Shown: positions 1-8,513 of the stretch, one piece after another
How positions within the stretch are numbered: the stretch's first letter is position 1
Layout of the letters: every line of letters begins with the position of its first letter
NCBI GenBank assembly: GCA_041658245.1
Contig: JBBAAM010000010.1
Location: forward strand, 13,835 to 77,834
Source of the DNA: Fen-1258 sp041658245
Lineage (GTDB): Bacteria; Bacteroidota; Ignavibacteria; Ignavibacteriales; Melioribacteraceae
DNA length: 64,000 nucleotides
Direction of reading: 5' to 3'
The notes under the pieces: generated by a model
What the model was told of the DNA's origin: nothing
The model's database searches: none
Seen by the model: only the letters and a program-made list of their open reading frames with translations
Made by a program: the position numbers and the translations under genes

Positions 1-363
1 ATCATCATTGGCCGGACTTGTGTTTACGTTCAATGTCCTTACATAGCCTCCTAAAAAGATATCTACATTTTTACTATGTTTTTCTGACCATAGATCCGCC
101 ATGTTTTCACTTTCCCAATAGGCTTCTGCTCCTGTTCCTGTCTTCTCGATCTTCAAACTTCTACCCATTGATCTTGACTGATCTGTTGCCCATTTCAATG
201 TACTGCCGCTTGGCTCGTTACCTTTCTTCCAATACGAAGGTAACTCTTGTTCAAAACTCCCAATTAGATTTACACCGGATTGGGCAGTGATTAAATTAGT
301 TCCCATTATAAAAACCAACAATAACCAGAACCAACTACTAAGTTTTGTTTTGTGAATTTTCAT
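1..363 (-). CDS. secreted protein with N-terminal carbohydrate-binding-like domain (partial)
   Basis: The first 121 codons of a gene that runs off the left edge are open on the minus strand from an ATG at 363. The protein opens with a signal peptide (MKIHKTKLSSWFWLLLVF, then a small-residue site before AQSG). It continues with a stretch (LIGSFEQELPSYWKKG, then SMGRSLKIEKTG) that resembles the start of CBM4/9-like jelly-roll domains. It begins 11 bases after the alcohol dehydrogenase gene, so it is probably the third gene of the LacI-regulated operon and may act on the same sugar outside the cell. The plus-strand frame over the same bases looks like a shadow. The function beyond 'exported, possibly glycan-binding' cannot be seen here. 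Confidence 0.75.
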   Translation of the reverse strand, partial: MKIHKTKLSSWFWLLLVFIMGTNLITAQSGVNLIGSFEQELPSYWKKGNEPSGSTLKWATDQSRSMGRSLKIEKTGTGAEAYWESENMADLWSEKHSKNVDIFLGGYVRTLNVNTSPANDD

Positions 364-374
364 AGGTACTCCTG

Positions 375-1388
375 TTAGTTGTTATGAAATTGATATTTTA
401 GTGAATTTAAATTATTGTCAAGTAGAAACACATTTCTCAATTCATCGATATTTACTTTTTTTACAGTAAAGAGATCAACATTTATTTTTCTACTGAATAA
501 AAGATCGATTGCTCTTCCAAAGGTGAATGGATTGAGAAATGAATTTTTAATCGAAAGTTCTTTTCGGAAAATTTCATTCAGATTCAATTCAATTTTGGAC
601 TTGATTGGCGCAAGACCAAAAATGACGATCTTTCCACCACGTTTAGTTAAACCGATACCGTTTTCAATAGCTACTGGTTTTCCCACGCATTCAATGACAG
701 TGTCAGCACCGCCATTAGTAATATCCATTATTGATTGAAATAAGTTTTCATCAATTGGTGAAAAAACAAAGTCTGTACCGAGCTGAATTGCCAGTTCACG
801 TCTATTCTTATCCGGTTCAATTATTATAACTTTTGCTGCACCAGATATTTTTGCCAGTTGCATCATCATCAGACCAATTGCACCGCCTCCAATTATAGTT
901 ATACTTTCACCTACTTTTATTTCTGCTCTATCTATTCCCCTTATACAACACGAAAGAGGTTCTGCAAAAGCGGCAAGGTTTAAAGGAAAATTGGAGGGAA
1001 TTTTATAGGCTTGCGTACAAGGAGTTAAAACATATTCGGCAAAACCACCATCTTGTGTGACACCAATAGCTTTATGGTTTTCGCAGAATTGCACTTTACC
1101 TTCTTTGCAGTACGAACATTTTCCGCAATAAATGTTCGGGTCTATTACTACTTTATCACCAACTGTAAAGTCATGACAATCTTTTCCTTTATCTACAATA
1201 ACTCCGCTAAATTCATGACCGAGAACGGTATTGTTTTTTGCTGGAGCGGTACCATGATATATATGAAAATCAGTTCCACATACTCCGCATGAATCCACTT
1301 TAATAATAAGTTCGTTTCCTTGGGGAGTATCAAGATTTCTTTCAACCAATTCAATGTCTCCAGGAGCTTTAAATAATGCTGCTTTCAT
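375..1388 (-). CDS. zinc-dependent alcohol/polyol dehydrogenase (sorbitol/threonine dehydrogenase family)
   Basis: 337 residues, the full length of a medium-chain zinc dehydrogenase. Catalytic zinc ligands are visible as C37 (in CGVCGTD) and H58-E59 (GHEF). The structural zinc site is the four-cysteine lobe C88, C91, C94 and C102. The NAD(P)-binding Rossmann turn is GGGAIGL near residue 167, followed by the acidic end of the strand (IEPDKNR), which favours NAD(H). It likely oxidises a sugar alcohol or similar polyol in the cytoplasm. It lies 3 bases after the LacI-type regulator and 11 bases before a secreted protein, so the three genes are probably one inducible catabolic operon. The exact substrate is not readable from sequence. 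Confidence 0.88.
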   Translation of the reverse strand: MKAALFKAPGDIELVERNLDTPQGNELIIKVDSCGVCGTDFHIYHGTAPAKNNTVLGHEFSGVIVDKGKDCHDFTVGDKVVIDPNIYCGKCSYCKEGKVQFCENHKAIGVTQDGGFAEYVLTPCTQAYKIPSNFPLNLAAFAEPLSCCIRGIDRAEIKVGESITIIGGGAIGLMMMQLAKISGAAKVIIIEPDKNRRELAIQLGTDFVFSPIDENLFQSIMDITNGGADTVIECVGKPVAIENGIGLTKRGGKIVIFGLAPIKSKIELNLNEIFRKELSIKNSFLNPFTFGRAIDLLFSRKINVDLFTVKKVNIDELRNVFLLDNNLNSLKYQFHNN

Positions 1389-1391
1389 AAT

Positions 1392-2432
1392 CTAAATTTG
1401 TCTTGTGGAATTACGTATAATTAATTCAACTGGGACTAAAATTTTTTTTGCACGATAATTGGACTTATCGGCAAGAAGATTAACCATTGCATTCATAGCT
1501 TCGATACCAAGTTCAACTTTGGGAACCCTTATTGTTGTGAGTGGAGGATTTAAAAGCAAGTCGGCTTCAACATCATCAAATCCCACTAAAGAAATATCGC
1601 CGGGAATATTAATACGATTATCCGAACAGTACTGCATAACACCAATAGCCATAGCATCGTTGCATGTAAAAATTGCAGTGATGTTTTTATTTATTTCTGA
1701 AAGACGTTTAGCAGCGTTATATCCATTTTGACGGTCAGGATAATCTGCGTCCGTAATAATATTTTGCTGTTTAATTTCGATTCCATGATTTTCGAGAGCT
1801 TGTTTAAAGCCCATTAAACGACCTGATATACTTGGGTGTGTAACATCGGCGCCAATAAATGCGATTTCTTTGTGCCCAAGATCTATGAGATGTTTAGTAG
1901 CATTATAACCACCAGTGATGTTGTCAATCATTACAACACAGTGTTCATCAGTTGGTGGATGATAATCTACAATTACAAGAGGAATATTATATTTGGAAAG
2001 TTTCTGTATGAAAATAGGAGAAACCTTTCCAGCAACGATAACACCGTCAACACTCCTTTCGAGTATGAAGCGTGGTAAATCATCGGATTCCTTGTAATCT
2101 TTTTTAATGGTTGCAAGAAGAACGTAATAATGATTGCCTTTAGTGACAAATTCGGTACCGAGGAAAATCATTGTATAAAAAGGCTCAGTTTTAAGGAAAT
2201 GATCCTCCGTTAAAACAAAACCAATATTGCCAGTTGTTTTAGTAACTAATCCTTTTGCTGATCTTGAAGCGTGGTAATTCAGTTCTCTTACTATACGAAG
2301 AACTTTATTCCTTGTTACAGTAGATATTCTTTTATTTTTATGAATGGCTAAGGAAACAGTTGCGATGGAAACACCAGCTTTTTTAGCTACGTCTTTTATT
2401 GTAGGCGAAATATTAGTTAAACGTTTAACCAT
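1392..2432 (-). CDS. LacI-family transcriptional regulator
   Basis: 346 residues with the classical LacI layout. An N-terminal helix-turn-helix (TIKDVAKKAGVSIATVSLAI) is followed by the hinge (ASRSAKGL) and a periplasmic-binding-protein-like sugar domain from about residue 65 to the end. It is the first gene of the operon with the dehydrogenase (3-base gap), as usual for a local sugar-responsive repressor. A perfect 14-base palindrome covers codons 2-6 of its own gene, and a second, imperfect copy lies about 115 bases upstream. Autoregulation of the operon is therefore plausible. The effector sugar is unknown. Confidence 0.9.
   Translation of the reverse strand: MVKRLTNISPTIKDVAKKAGVSIATVSLAIHKNKRISTVTRNKVLRIVRELNYHASRSAKGLVTKTTGNIGFVLTEDHFLKTEPFYTMIFLGTEFVTKGNHYYVLLATIKKDYKESDDLPRFILERSVDGVIVAGKVSPIFIQKLSKYNIPLVIVDYHPPTDEHCVVMIDNITGGYNATKHLIDLGHKEIAFIGADVTHPSISGRLMGFKQALENHGIEIKQQNIITDADYPDRQNGYNAAKRLSEINKNITAIFTCNDAMAIGVMQYCSDNRINIPGDISLVGFDDVEADLLLNPPLTTIRVPKVELGIEAMNAMVNLLADKSNYRAKKILVPVELIIRNSTRQI
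2416..2429. promoter_or_regulatory. candidate LacI-type operator (perfect palindrome)
   Basis: GTTAAACGTTTAAC is a perfect 14-base palindrome centred on CG, the form typical of LacI-family operators. It overlaps codons 2-6 of the lacI-type gene. Binding of that regulator is inferred, not shown. Confidence 0.5.
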
Positions 2433-2796
2433 AATTTAACTTAATGTTTTTTTTGTTTTCTGTCAATTGAAAAATGTGATACTGTCTTTAAAAAAACACG
2501 GTTATTGAATATTTATATAATCTAAGAATGGTAAATCGTTTAACTAGAATTGGGGTAGAATCCTTTTCATCTTTTATAACTATTTATAACGAGTTGATTA
2601 AAAACTAATTACAACAAGATATTTGAGTTTATTTGGGGGAAGGCATCCTTTTAAAAAAATCTAGAAATTGAGAGCGAAATGAAAAAGTTGTTATATGTTT
2701 AATTTTTAATCACCGAATATGCATATTGTGACCAAAAAGTGATCAACTAGGCAGAATACACCCCAACAAGCCGACTACACGACCCCTTTTAATAAC
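2433..2796. promoter_or_regulatory. upstream region of the LacI-type operon
   Basis: No gene is visible in this 364-base stretch. It should carry the promoter of the minus-strand operon. On the minus strand a TTGACA (2466-2461) lies 26-31 bases upstream of the ATG, but the matching -10 hexamer would be TAAGTT and would leave almost no leader, so I do not call it. The second operator-like site is at 2531-2544. The remainder, towards the tRNA terminator, shows nothing recognisable. Confidence 0.35.
2531..2544. promoter_or_regulatory. second candidate LacI-type operator (imperfect)
   Basis: GTAAATCGTTTAAC matches the perfect palindrome at 2416-2429 at 12 of 14 positions, with one half-site intact. 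The two centres are 115 bases apart, close to eleven helical turns, which would suit repression by DNA looping. Confidence 0.4.
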
Positions 2797-2839
2797 AAAA
2801 ACCTCGAAAACAGCATTCATTTGCTATAATCGAGGTTTT
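2797..2839 (-). terminator. terminator downstream of tRNA-Ser
   Basis: Arms AAAACCTCGA (2797-2806) and TCGAGGTTTT (2830-2839) form a 10-base stem. On the minus strand it is followed by a T-rich tract, as expected just after the tRNA gene, which ends at 2851. Confidence 0.6.
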
Positions 2840-2850
2840 ATTTTTCTGTG

Positions 2851-2937
2851 CGGAGAGTCAGGGATTCGAACCCCGGGTGGGCTTACGCCCACAACGGTTT
2901 TCAAGACCGCCGCATTCAACCACTCTGCCAACTCTCC
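2851..2937 (-). tRNA. tRNA-Ser (TGA anticodon)
   Basis: 87 bases. The acceptor stem pairs GGAGAGT with ACTCTCC, with a G discriminator. The anticodon loop is CTTGAAA with anticodon TGA, and the T-loop is GGTTCGAATCC. A long variable arm (GTGGGCGTAAGCCCAC) marks it as a class II tRNA, as serine tRNAs are. CCA is not encoded. The last codons and the stop of the neighbouring GIY-YIG gene lie inside its 5' end, and a disrupted copy of its first 33 bases or so sits at 3181-3252. Confidence 0.95.
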
Positions 2938-3176
2938 GTTTTTTGTAATTCTTTGAATTTAAATCCAGACTTATAAGATTTTATTTCTTTTTCTCTGCTA
3001 AAAGCTTGAGATTTATTTTCGAATACTTCAGTGTAAACAACTTTCCTAGGAACAAATGCTCTTGTAGATGAAACTTTACCTTTATTGTGTTCAGCTAATC
3101 TTCGTTCCACATTATCAGAACAACCTATATTATGTCTATTCGAATTATTACTTTCAAGAATGTAAACAAAATACAT
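2916..3176 (-). CDS. GIY-YIG nuclease-domain protein inserted at tRNA-Ser
   Basis: A single GIY-YIG domain of about 86 residues, starting MYFVYILESN as this family usually does. In-frame ATG at 3191 would add five residues encoded by the tRNA remnant. Conserved features seen are VYI (the GIY element), the arginine/histidine helix VERRLAEHN and the acidic REKEIKSYK motif. The second signature reads NIG instead of YIG, so the usual second tyrosine is missing and activity is doubtful. Its stop codon, TGA at 2918-2916, lies inside the D-arm of tRNA-Ser, so the last residues (ESWQSG) are translated tRNA sequence. The gene lies between the intact tRNA and a copy of the tRNA 5' half, which suggests a small mobile unit that regenerated the tRNA on insertion. 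Confidence 0.8.
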   Translation of the reverse strand: MYFVYILESNNSNRHNIGCSDNVERRLAEHNKGKVSSTRAFVPRKVVYTEVFENKSQAFSREKEIKSYKSGFKFKELQKTESWQSG

Positions 3177-3180
3177 ATTC

Positions 3181-3252
3181 GACCGCCGCATTTCCCGCAA
3201 AGCGGGACAAGCAACCTTTACCCCGTATGCGGGGACTCTGCCAACTCTCCGT
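3181..3252 (-). pseudogene. broken copy of the tRNA-Ser 5' half with two hairpin insertions
   Basis: On the plus strand three blocks match the tRNA-Ser gene exactly and in order: 3181-3192, 3212-3216 and 3235-3252. They are split by two clean insertions, of 19 bases (3193-3211) and 18 bases (3217-3234). Each insertion contains a small GC-rich hairpin: TCCCGCAAAGCGGGA and CCCCGTATGCGGGG. The copy covers the 5' end up to the anticodon stem and has no 3' half, so it cannot make a tRNA. It marks the far end of the GIY-YIG insertion. Confidence 0.8.
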
Positions 3253-3392
3253 ATTATTATATCTTCTTAAAAAACGCCCACAACAATAAGAAAAAAAATT
3301 TTGTTTCTCCATTGATTGGATTCGCCAAATAATTTTATTCGGAGGAGTTAATCAATATATTTCAATACTAATTATTTTTTACTGAGGTTATA

Positions 3393-5249
3393 ATGTCATT
3401 TCAAAGATTTATCGTTTATCTATTTCTAATTATGATTTCTATTAATACCATCGTTAATTCACAACGTATAATTAAAGTTCCGACATGGACCAAACAAGCA
3501 GTTTGGTATCAAATATTTCCGGAACGATTTGCTAACGGAGATAAACACAATGACCCAAAGCCGGAAGATATGAAAGGCGCATGGCCGTATTTTATTCCAG
3601 AGGGATGGCAAGTTCATCCTTGGACAAGTGATTGGTATAAACTTCAGCCGTGGGAAGTTAAAACAGGAAAAGATTTTTATTGGAATGCAGGCGTAAGAAG
3701 ATATGGCGGCGATCTGCAAGGAATCATAAATAAACTTGATTACCTAAAACAACTCGGCATCAATGCAATTTATTTGAATCCTATTTTTGAATCACCCTCT
3801 TTGCATAAATATGATGCTTCTATGTATCATCACATAGATAATAATTTCGGGCCCGATCCTGATGGAGATAGAAAAATTTGGTCATCGGAAGATCCATCCA
3901 ATCCTTCAACATGGGAGTGGACAAATGCAGACAAACTATTTTTAAAGCTCATAAAAGAAGTTCACAAACGCGGTATGAAAATTATTATTGACGGAGTATT
4001 TAATCATACCGGAATGACATTTTGGGCTTTTCAAGATATTGTTAAGAACCAGCAAAATTCAAAATTCAAAGATTGGTACACAATTAAATCATGGGATGAT
4101 CCAATCACAAAAGAAAATGAATTCGATTATGCAGGCTGGTACGGGATAAAAGATTTACCCGAAATTCGTGAAGATGAAAATGGCATTGTTCCAGGACCAA
4201 GGGAACATATTCAAGCTGTGGTTCAAAGATGGATGGATCCAAACGGAGACGGCGATCCCTCAGATGGTATTGACGGGTGGCGGCTCGATGTTGCAGAAAT
4301 GGTTAAACATAAATTTTGGAAAGAATTTAGAACTTGGGTAAAAAATATTAACCCGGAAGCTTATATAGTTGGAGAAATTTGGTGGGATGATTGGAATAAT
4401 TATAAAATGATGAATGCCACACCATGGCTTCAAGGAGATGAGTTTGATGCTGTAATGAATTATCGTTTTGCTCGCGCACTTAAAAATTTTATTGTTAATA
4501 AAAAAGAATCAATTGGCCCACAAGGATTTATTGATTCACTTCAAACACTCTTCAAAGAATATCAATCAGAAAATTATTATTCATTGATGAATTTATTAGA
4601 TAGCCATGATGTAGAGCGAGTTCCATCCATGATAGTTAATCCGGATCTTTTATATGATCACGGCGGTAATCCCGGACAAACAAAAGATTTTGATGTTCGT
4701 AAGCCGAATAAAAAAGAGAGAGAAATTCAAAAACTTATTGTTGGAGTTCAATTCACTCTGCCGGGCGCCCCTCAAATTTATTACGGTGATGAAGCCGGAA
4801 TGTGGGGCGGAGATGATCCGGATTGCCGTAAACCTATGGTGTGGAAAGAAATAAAATACGAATCTGAAACTACGCATCCATTCGGCTTACCGCGGCAAAA
4901 AGATGAAGTTAAATTTGACGATGATCTATTCCAATGGTACAGAAAAATGGCAGCAATTAGAAATAAGAATAATGCTCTTTCACTTGGCGATCTTAAATTT
5001 TACGTTATTGATGAAGCGAAGAAAATCCTTGCCTACAAACGTGTTTTGAATAATGAAACAATATTTGTCGTAGTAAACAATAATGAAAATCCAAATCAAA
5101 TAAATATTAAGTATGATAATATCTTTAACGGGAAGACTGACTTTATTGATCTAGTAAAAAATAAAAAAGTTGTACCGAATGGTGATTCATTTAATCTGTT
5201 TCTCAGTCCATATCAAATTGTAATTTTAAAGGATATCGGTAATCTTTAA
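3393..5249 (+). CDS. secreted GH13 alpha-amylase-family glycosidase
   Basis: 618 residues with an N-terminal signal peptide (MSFQRFIVYLFLIMISINTI, cleavage near NSQ). The four conserved GH13 regions are present: DGVFNH (D200), GWRLDVAEM with nucleophile D299, GEIWW with acid/base E328, and LLDSHD with D406. A loop with two aspartate/glycine-rich stretches (PDPDGDRK, DPNGDGDPSDG) may bind calcium. The protein probably cleaves starch, maltodextrin or cyclodextrin-like alpha-glucans in the periplasm or outside. The overall form is closest to neopullulanase/cyclomaltodextrinase-like members, but substrate cannot be fixed. It stands alone on the plus strand and faces the DUF4249/TonB pair. The leader (3253-3392) shows a GGAGGAG only about 43 bases before the ATG, too far to be the ribosome site. 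Confidence 0.9.
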   Translation: MSFQRFIVYLFLIMISINTIVNSQRIIKVPTWTKQAVWYQIFPERFANGDKHNDPKPEDMKGAWPYFIPEGWQVHPWTSDWYKLQPWEVKTGKDFYWNAGVRRYGGDLQGIINKLDYLKQLGINAIYLNPIFESPSLHKYDASMYHHIDNNFGPDPDGDRKIWSSEDPSNPSTWEWTNADKLFLKLIKEVHKRGMKIIIDGVFNHTGMTFWAFQDIVKNQQNSKFKDWYTIKSWDDPITKENEFDYAGWYGIKDLPEIREDENGIVPGPREHIQAVVQRWMDPNGDGDPSDGIDGWRLDVAEMVKHKFWKEFRTWVKNINPEAYIVGEIWWDDWNNYKMMNATPWLQGDEFDAVMNYRFARALKNFIVNKKESIGPQGFIDSLQTLFKEYQSENYYSLMNLLDSHDVERVPSMIVNPDLLYDHGGNPGQTKDFDVRKPNKKEREIQKLIVGVQFTLPGAPQIYYGDEAGMWGGDDPDCRKPMVWKEIKYESETTHPFGLPRQKDEVKFDDDLFQWYRKMAAIRNKNNALSLGDLKFYVIDEAKKILAYKRVLNNETIFVVVNNNENPNQINIKYDNIFNGKTDFIDLVKNKKVVPNGDSFNLFLSPYQIVILKDIGNL

Positions 5250-5277
5250 TAAATAAGGTCGGAATTAATAATTTAAT

Positions 5278-6264
5278 CTAATTTGCAGATAAGTAACCAA
5301 ATCTTTTTAATAAATACTGAGGATCGAACTTGATTATTCTTTTTGTTGATGAATAAGAGCCAAAAAATCCTAAACCCCCGTTGATATTGGTTATATCGGC
5401 AGGATAGCTGCGTATGGTAAAACCATAATCAAAAAATAAATCAGCGGCAAAATATTTAGATAAATTTTCATCGTATAAAATAACTTCAACAATTAACGGT
5501 GCTATTGAATATCTTCCTTTAGCTGAATTCCCTGCTGAAATTTCTTCCAAAGCTTGTTCTAATATTTTCCTGCTTATCTTTAAATCATTTCTATAAGAAA
5601 CGTTATTATAATCAACATTAACAATTCCGTCGAAATTTGAAATAGTAATCGGTACCTGTTTTGTATATTTTGTTTTTTGACCGCTCAACTCTTTATAGTA
5701 ATAATCAAAATAAACTTTTTTTGCTTTCACTAAATCAAGACTGCTGTTTTCCCAAACTACATTAATATAAACCGTATCTCTATCAACAAAAGGACCGGGT
5801 ATATAAGGCAGAGTTTTTATCTCATCGAAATAGATTCCTTCCGAGATTTTTGTTTTCGAACTCAGTTGTTGCCCCTCGGGCAATATAATATTTAATTCAA
5901 TTTCTTTTCCGTAAGCGGGCCGGAAATTTTTAATATAGTAATATCTTGCCGGCGTGTTATATCTGGAATTCAGATTATCATTATCAACCGTATCTCTAAA
6001 AAAGTAACGTTTATTCGAATCGGTATATTTTATCGAGACTGAAGCACCGGGAACAGCGGGATCATCTTTTTTAATGTATGGATCAAATCCTTCAACATCA
6101 TATAAACGCGAAATGTAAGCTGTTTGAAAAGTTGTATCCCCTCTTAATATTAAATTAACAGAATATTTTTGCGGCGTCTCTCCTTTGGGAGAAATATTTT
6201 CTTCACAGCTTATGGTTAAGAAAAGAAGAATTGCGGAAATAAATGGGAATAAAATTCTTTTCAT
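5278..6264 (-). CDS. DUF4249-type outer-membrane-associated lipoprotein
   Basis: 328 residues. The N-terminus is a lipoprotein signal (MKRILFPFISAILLFLTISC, with the lipobox cysteine followed by EEN). The rest is rich in beta strands and fits DUF4249, a family usually encoded next to TonB-dependent receptors in Bacteroidota. The ATG overlaps the receptor's stop by 4 bases (ATGA), so the two are translationally coupled. By position it probably sits on or near the outer membrane as a partner of that receptor. The ligand is unknown. Confidence 0.7.
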   Translation of the reverse strand: MKRILFPFISAILLFLTISCEENISPKGETPQKYSVNLILRGDTTFQTAYISRLYDVEGFDPYIKKDDPAVPGASVSIKYTDSNKRYFFRDTVDNDNLNSRYNTPARYYYIKNFRPAYGKEIELNIILPEGQQLSSKTKISEGIYFDEIKTLPYIPGPFVDRDTVYINVVWENSSLDLVKAKKVYFDYYYKELSGQKTKYTKQVPITISNFDGIVNVDYNNVSYRNDLKISRKILEQALEEISAGNSAKGRYSIAPLIVEVILYDENLSKYFAADLFFDYGFTIRSYPADITNINGGLGFFGSYSSTKRIIKFDPQYLLKRFGYLSAN

Positions 6265-8513
6265 AACTCTGCCTTAACTGTTGCCGTTAAAAGAAACGGA
6301 AGCATGTTTACAATCTTTCCGGTTGATTGTTCAAAGTAAAAAATGTTTTTTCTGTTATATACATTGATTGCACTTATGTCAAGGTTCATTTTCATGAAAC
6401 CAAGATTAATTTTTTTTGCTAATATCAGATCCAACCGATGATAATCAGGTAGTCTTGCAGTATTCTTATCTCCGAAATATCTTATCGGAAACAGAGATTC
6501 ATAAATTTTGTAATCGAACAAAAAATCATTAAGTAATAATTTATCATAATACCCAAGCTGTTGAGTATAAGGCCGCCCCGAGTGATAGATCCAATTAGCA
6601 CTGAACTGCCAATCATCAAAAAAATTAAGAGTGAATGAAAAATTCAGATTATGTCTTGAGTCGTATTTAGGGTGATATTTCACGCCTTCAACTTCCTTAA
6701 AAGCCCAGCTTAATGTATATGATAACGATAAATCAATTTGATTTGTTTTATACTTCGCTTGTATTTCTCCTCCATAAGATTCTCCGCTGCTTTGCAAAAA
6801 ATCCGGCTGGTTAAACTGTGTTTTATTTTCATTAAGTGTTGGAGCAGAAACAATTTTTTTATAGTAGCTTTCCAAATAAATTGAAAAGTAATTAGATAGT
6901 TTAGAAGATATACCTGCCATGTAATGTAAAGCTTTGGATTTATGCATATAGTTGGGAATAATAAATACCGGATCAAAAAGCGATAATACTTCCCGCTCAT
7001 CAACAATAGTTGATATATCCTGCTGATAAACTCCAAACGCACTTTTTAAAGTAAGTTCCGGAAGCAATAAGTAAGTAACATTTATCCGCGGTTCTATTAA
7101 ATCACCTTTAGCGGCAAGATCTTTTAAATTAATTCTCGCACCTATATCAATACCTAGATCTGAAAACCTGAGAAACTTATAATTCAAATATGCATTCGAT
7201 CCTAATCCATCAGCACCTGCATCTATCTGGAAATCCAATCTGTTTAACAAAAATAGTTTTGTTGTAAATGATTTTACATCTACACCGAGACTAATTTCGT
7301 CTTTACTGTCAAGTACATAAAGAAAGTCGGTTGATATTGTAAAATCGTTAACCTCATTAGATTTGGGTTTAATGCCGCTCTGCTTCGGCATTATTTCATT
7401 TTTGAATTGGCTAACTGAAATTCCAAAATCGAGAAAGAAAGGAACTTCGCCAAGCGTGAAAATTCTAAAGCCCCAGATATTGTTTCGCCATCTGTAATCC
7501 GGTTTAATTAAATCGGAATATTTCAAATTATCTTCGCTCATTAAACCGTGAAGGGAAAATTTTGAACCTGCGAAGAAATCGGGATCGGCAAAATTAATTT
7601 TCAATGACGCATCATAAAAGTCTATCGGTAAATCATTTTCGTTTACAAATTTCTTTAAGATATTATTTGATAAACTTTTTCTTGCGGAAACGAAAAAGGA
7701 ACCGGAAGGAATTGGCCCTTCTATTAATCCTTTAGCCGATAATAAACTGGCACTTAGCTTAGCTCTTAAATTATTTTTGTCGCCATCTTTTGTATCAATC
7801 TTGATAATAGATGAAATTGCCCTTCCGTAGTTAGCAGAGAATCCGCCTTTGAAAAATTCTACGTTATTGATCACATCGGGATCTATAATGCTGAATAATC
7901 CGATTGCGTGAAAAGGATAGTAAACAGGCGTTCCGTCTAATAATATTAAATTCTGATTGGTCTCTCCGCCGCGCACATTAAATTTTGCAGATACATCTCC
8001 CGATGATTGCACTCCTGGCAAAGACATCAAAGATCTAAGAAGATCTGTTTCAACTCCTTTGGGAATATTTTCAAGCTCTTTTGAAGTAATAATTATTTTC
8101 CCAACGTCGGGTACATTTTCTTTTATAATACGCTCAATTATTTCTATAGTCTCAAATTGAATTTTCAAAGACGGCAAAAGTATTTCCAAATCTGTAATCG
8201 CATCGGCATTAACCAATACTTTTAATTCCTTTTTTTTGTATCCTATATATGAAACGACAACTGTTAAATTTCTGTTGGTGGGAACAGATGGAATGACAAA
8301 ATAACCTCTATTATTAGTTGAGGTTCCTACATTTAATTCTTTGATAAAAACATTTCCAAAAGGCAAGGATTCCAAACTCAAAGAGTCTTTTACTACCCCC
8401 CGAATTGTTCCTTTCTTTTGAGCATAAAGAGGTTGACTAATCAATATTACGGCAAGTAATATTACCGGAATAAAGTTGACATTTTTTTTTAGAACTGTAT
8501 CAGAAAATAGCAT
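6261..8513 (-). CDS. TonB-dependent receptor with N-terminal carboxypeptidase-regulatory-like domain
   Basis: 750 residues. A signal peptide ending LYAQ is followed by a carboxypeptidase-regulatory-like beta-sandwich (about residues 34-110). The plug domain (about 130-240) contains SLPGVQSSGDVSAKFNVRGG and LILLDGTPVYYP. The remainder is a 22-strand-type barrel ending in a strand with a near-terminal aromatic pattern (FLLTATVKAEL). It is coupled to the DUF4249 lipoprotein by a 4-base overlap, and its start lies 14 bases inside the DUF5989 gene upstream. This makes a three-gene unit. The cargo is unknown. A role with the nearby amylase is possible but only inferred from distance. Confidence 0.85.
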   Translation of the reverse strand: MLFSDTVLKKNVNFIPVILLAVILISQPLYAQKKGTIRGVVKDSLSLESLPFGNVFIKELNVGTSTNNRGYFVIPSVPTNRNLTVVVSYIGYKKKELKVLVNADAITDLEILLPSLKIQFETIEIIERIIKENVPDVGKIIITSKELENIPKGVETDLLRSLMSLPGVQSSGDVSAKFNVRGGETNQNLILLDGTPVYYPFHAIGLFSIIDPDVINNVEFFKGGFSANYGRAISSIIKIDTKDGDKNNLRAKLSASLLSAKGLIEGPIPSGSFFVSARKSLSNNILKKFVNENDLPIDFYDASLKINFADPDFFAGSKFSLHGLMSEDNLKYSDLIKPDYRWRNNIWGFRIFTLGEVPFFLDFGISVSQFKNEIMPKQSGIKPKSNEVNDFTISTDFLYVLDSKDEISLGVDVKSFTTKLFLLNRLDFQIDAGADGLGSNAYLNYKFLRFSDLGIDIGARINLKDLAAKGDLIEPRINVTYLLLPELTLKSAFGVYQQDISTIVDEREVLSLFDPVFIIPNYMHKSKALHYMAGISSKLSNYFSIYLESYYKKIVSAPTLNENKTQFNQPDFLQSSGESYGGEIQAKYKTNQIDLSLSYTLSWAFKEVEGVKYHPKYDSRHNLNFSFTLNFFDDWQFSANWIYHSGRPYTQQLGYYDKLLLNDFLFDYKIYESLFPIRYFGDKNTARLPDYHRLDLILAKKINLGFMKMNLDISAINVYNRKNIFYFEQSTGKIVNMLPFLLTATVKAEL

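Noticed and set aside
18..290. 90-codon plus-strand frame at the left edge
   Set aside because: It is antisense to the secreted protein with a clear signal peptide on the minus strand and has no protein-like pattern.
2461..2466. TTGACA on the minus strand as a -35 box
   Set aside because: The only -10 candidate at proper spacing is weak and would place the transcript start on the ATG.
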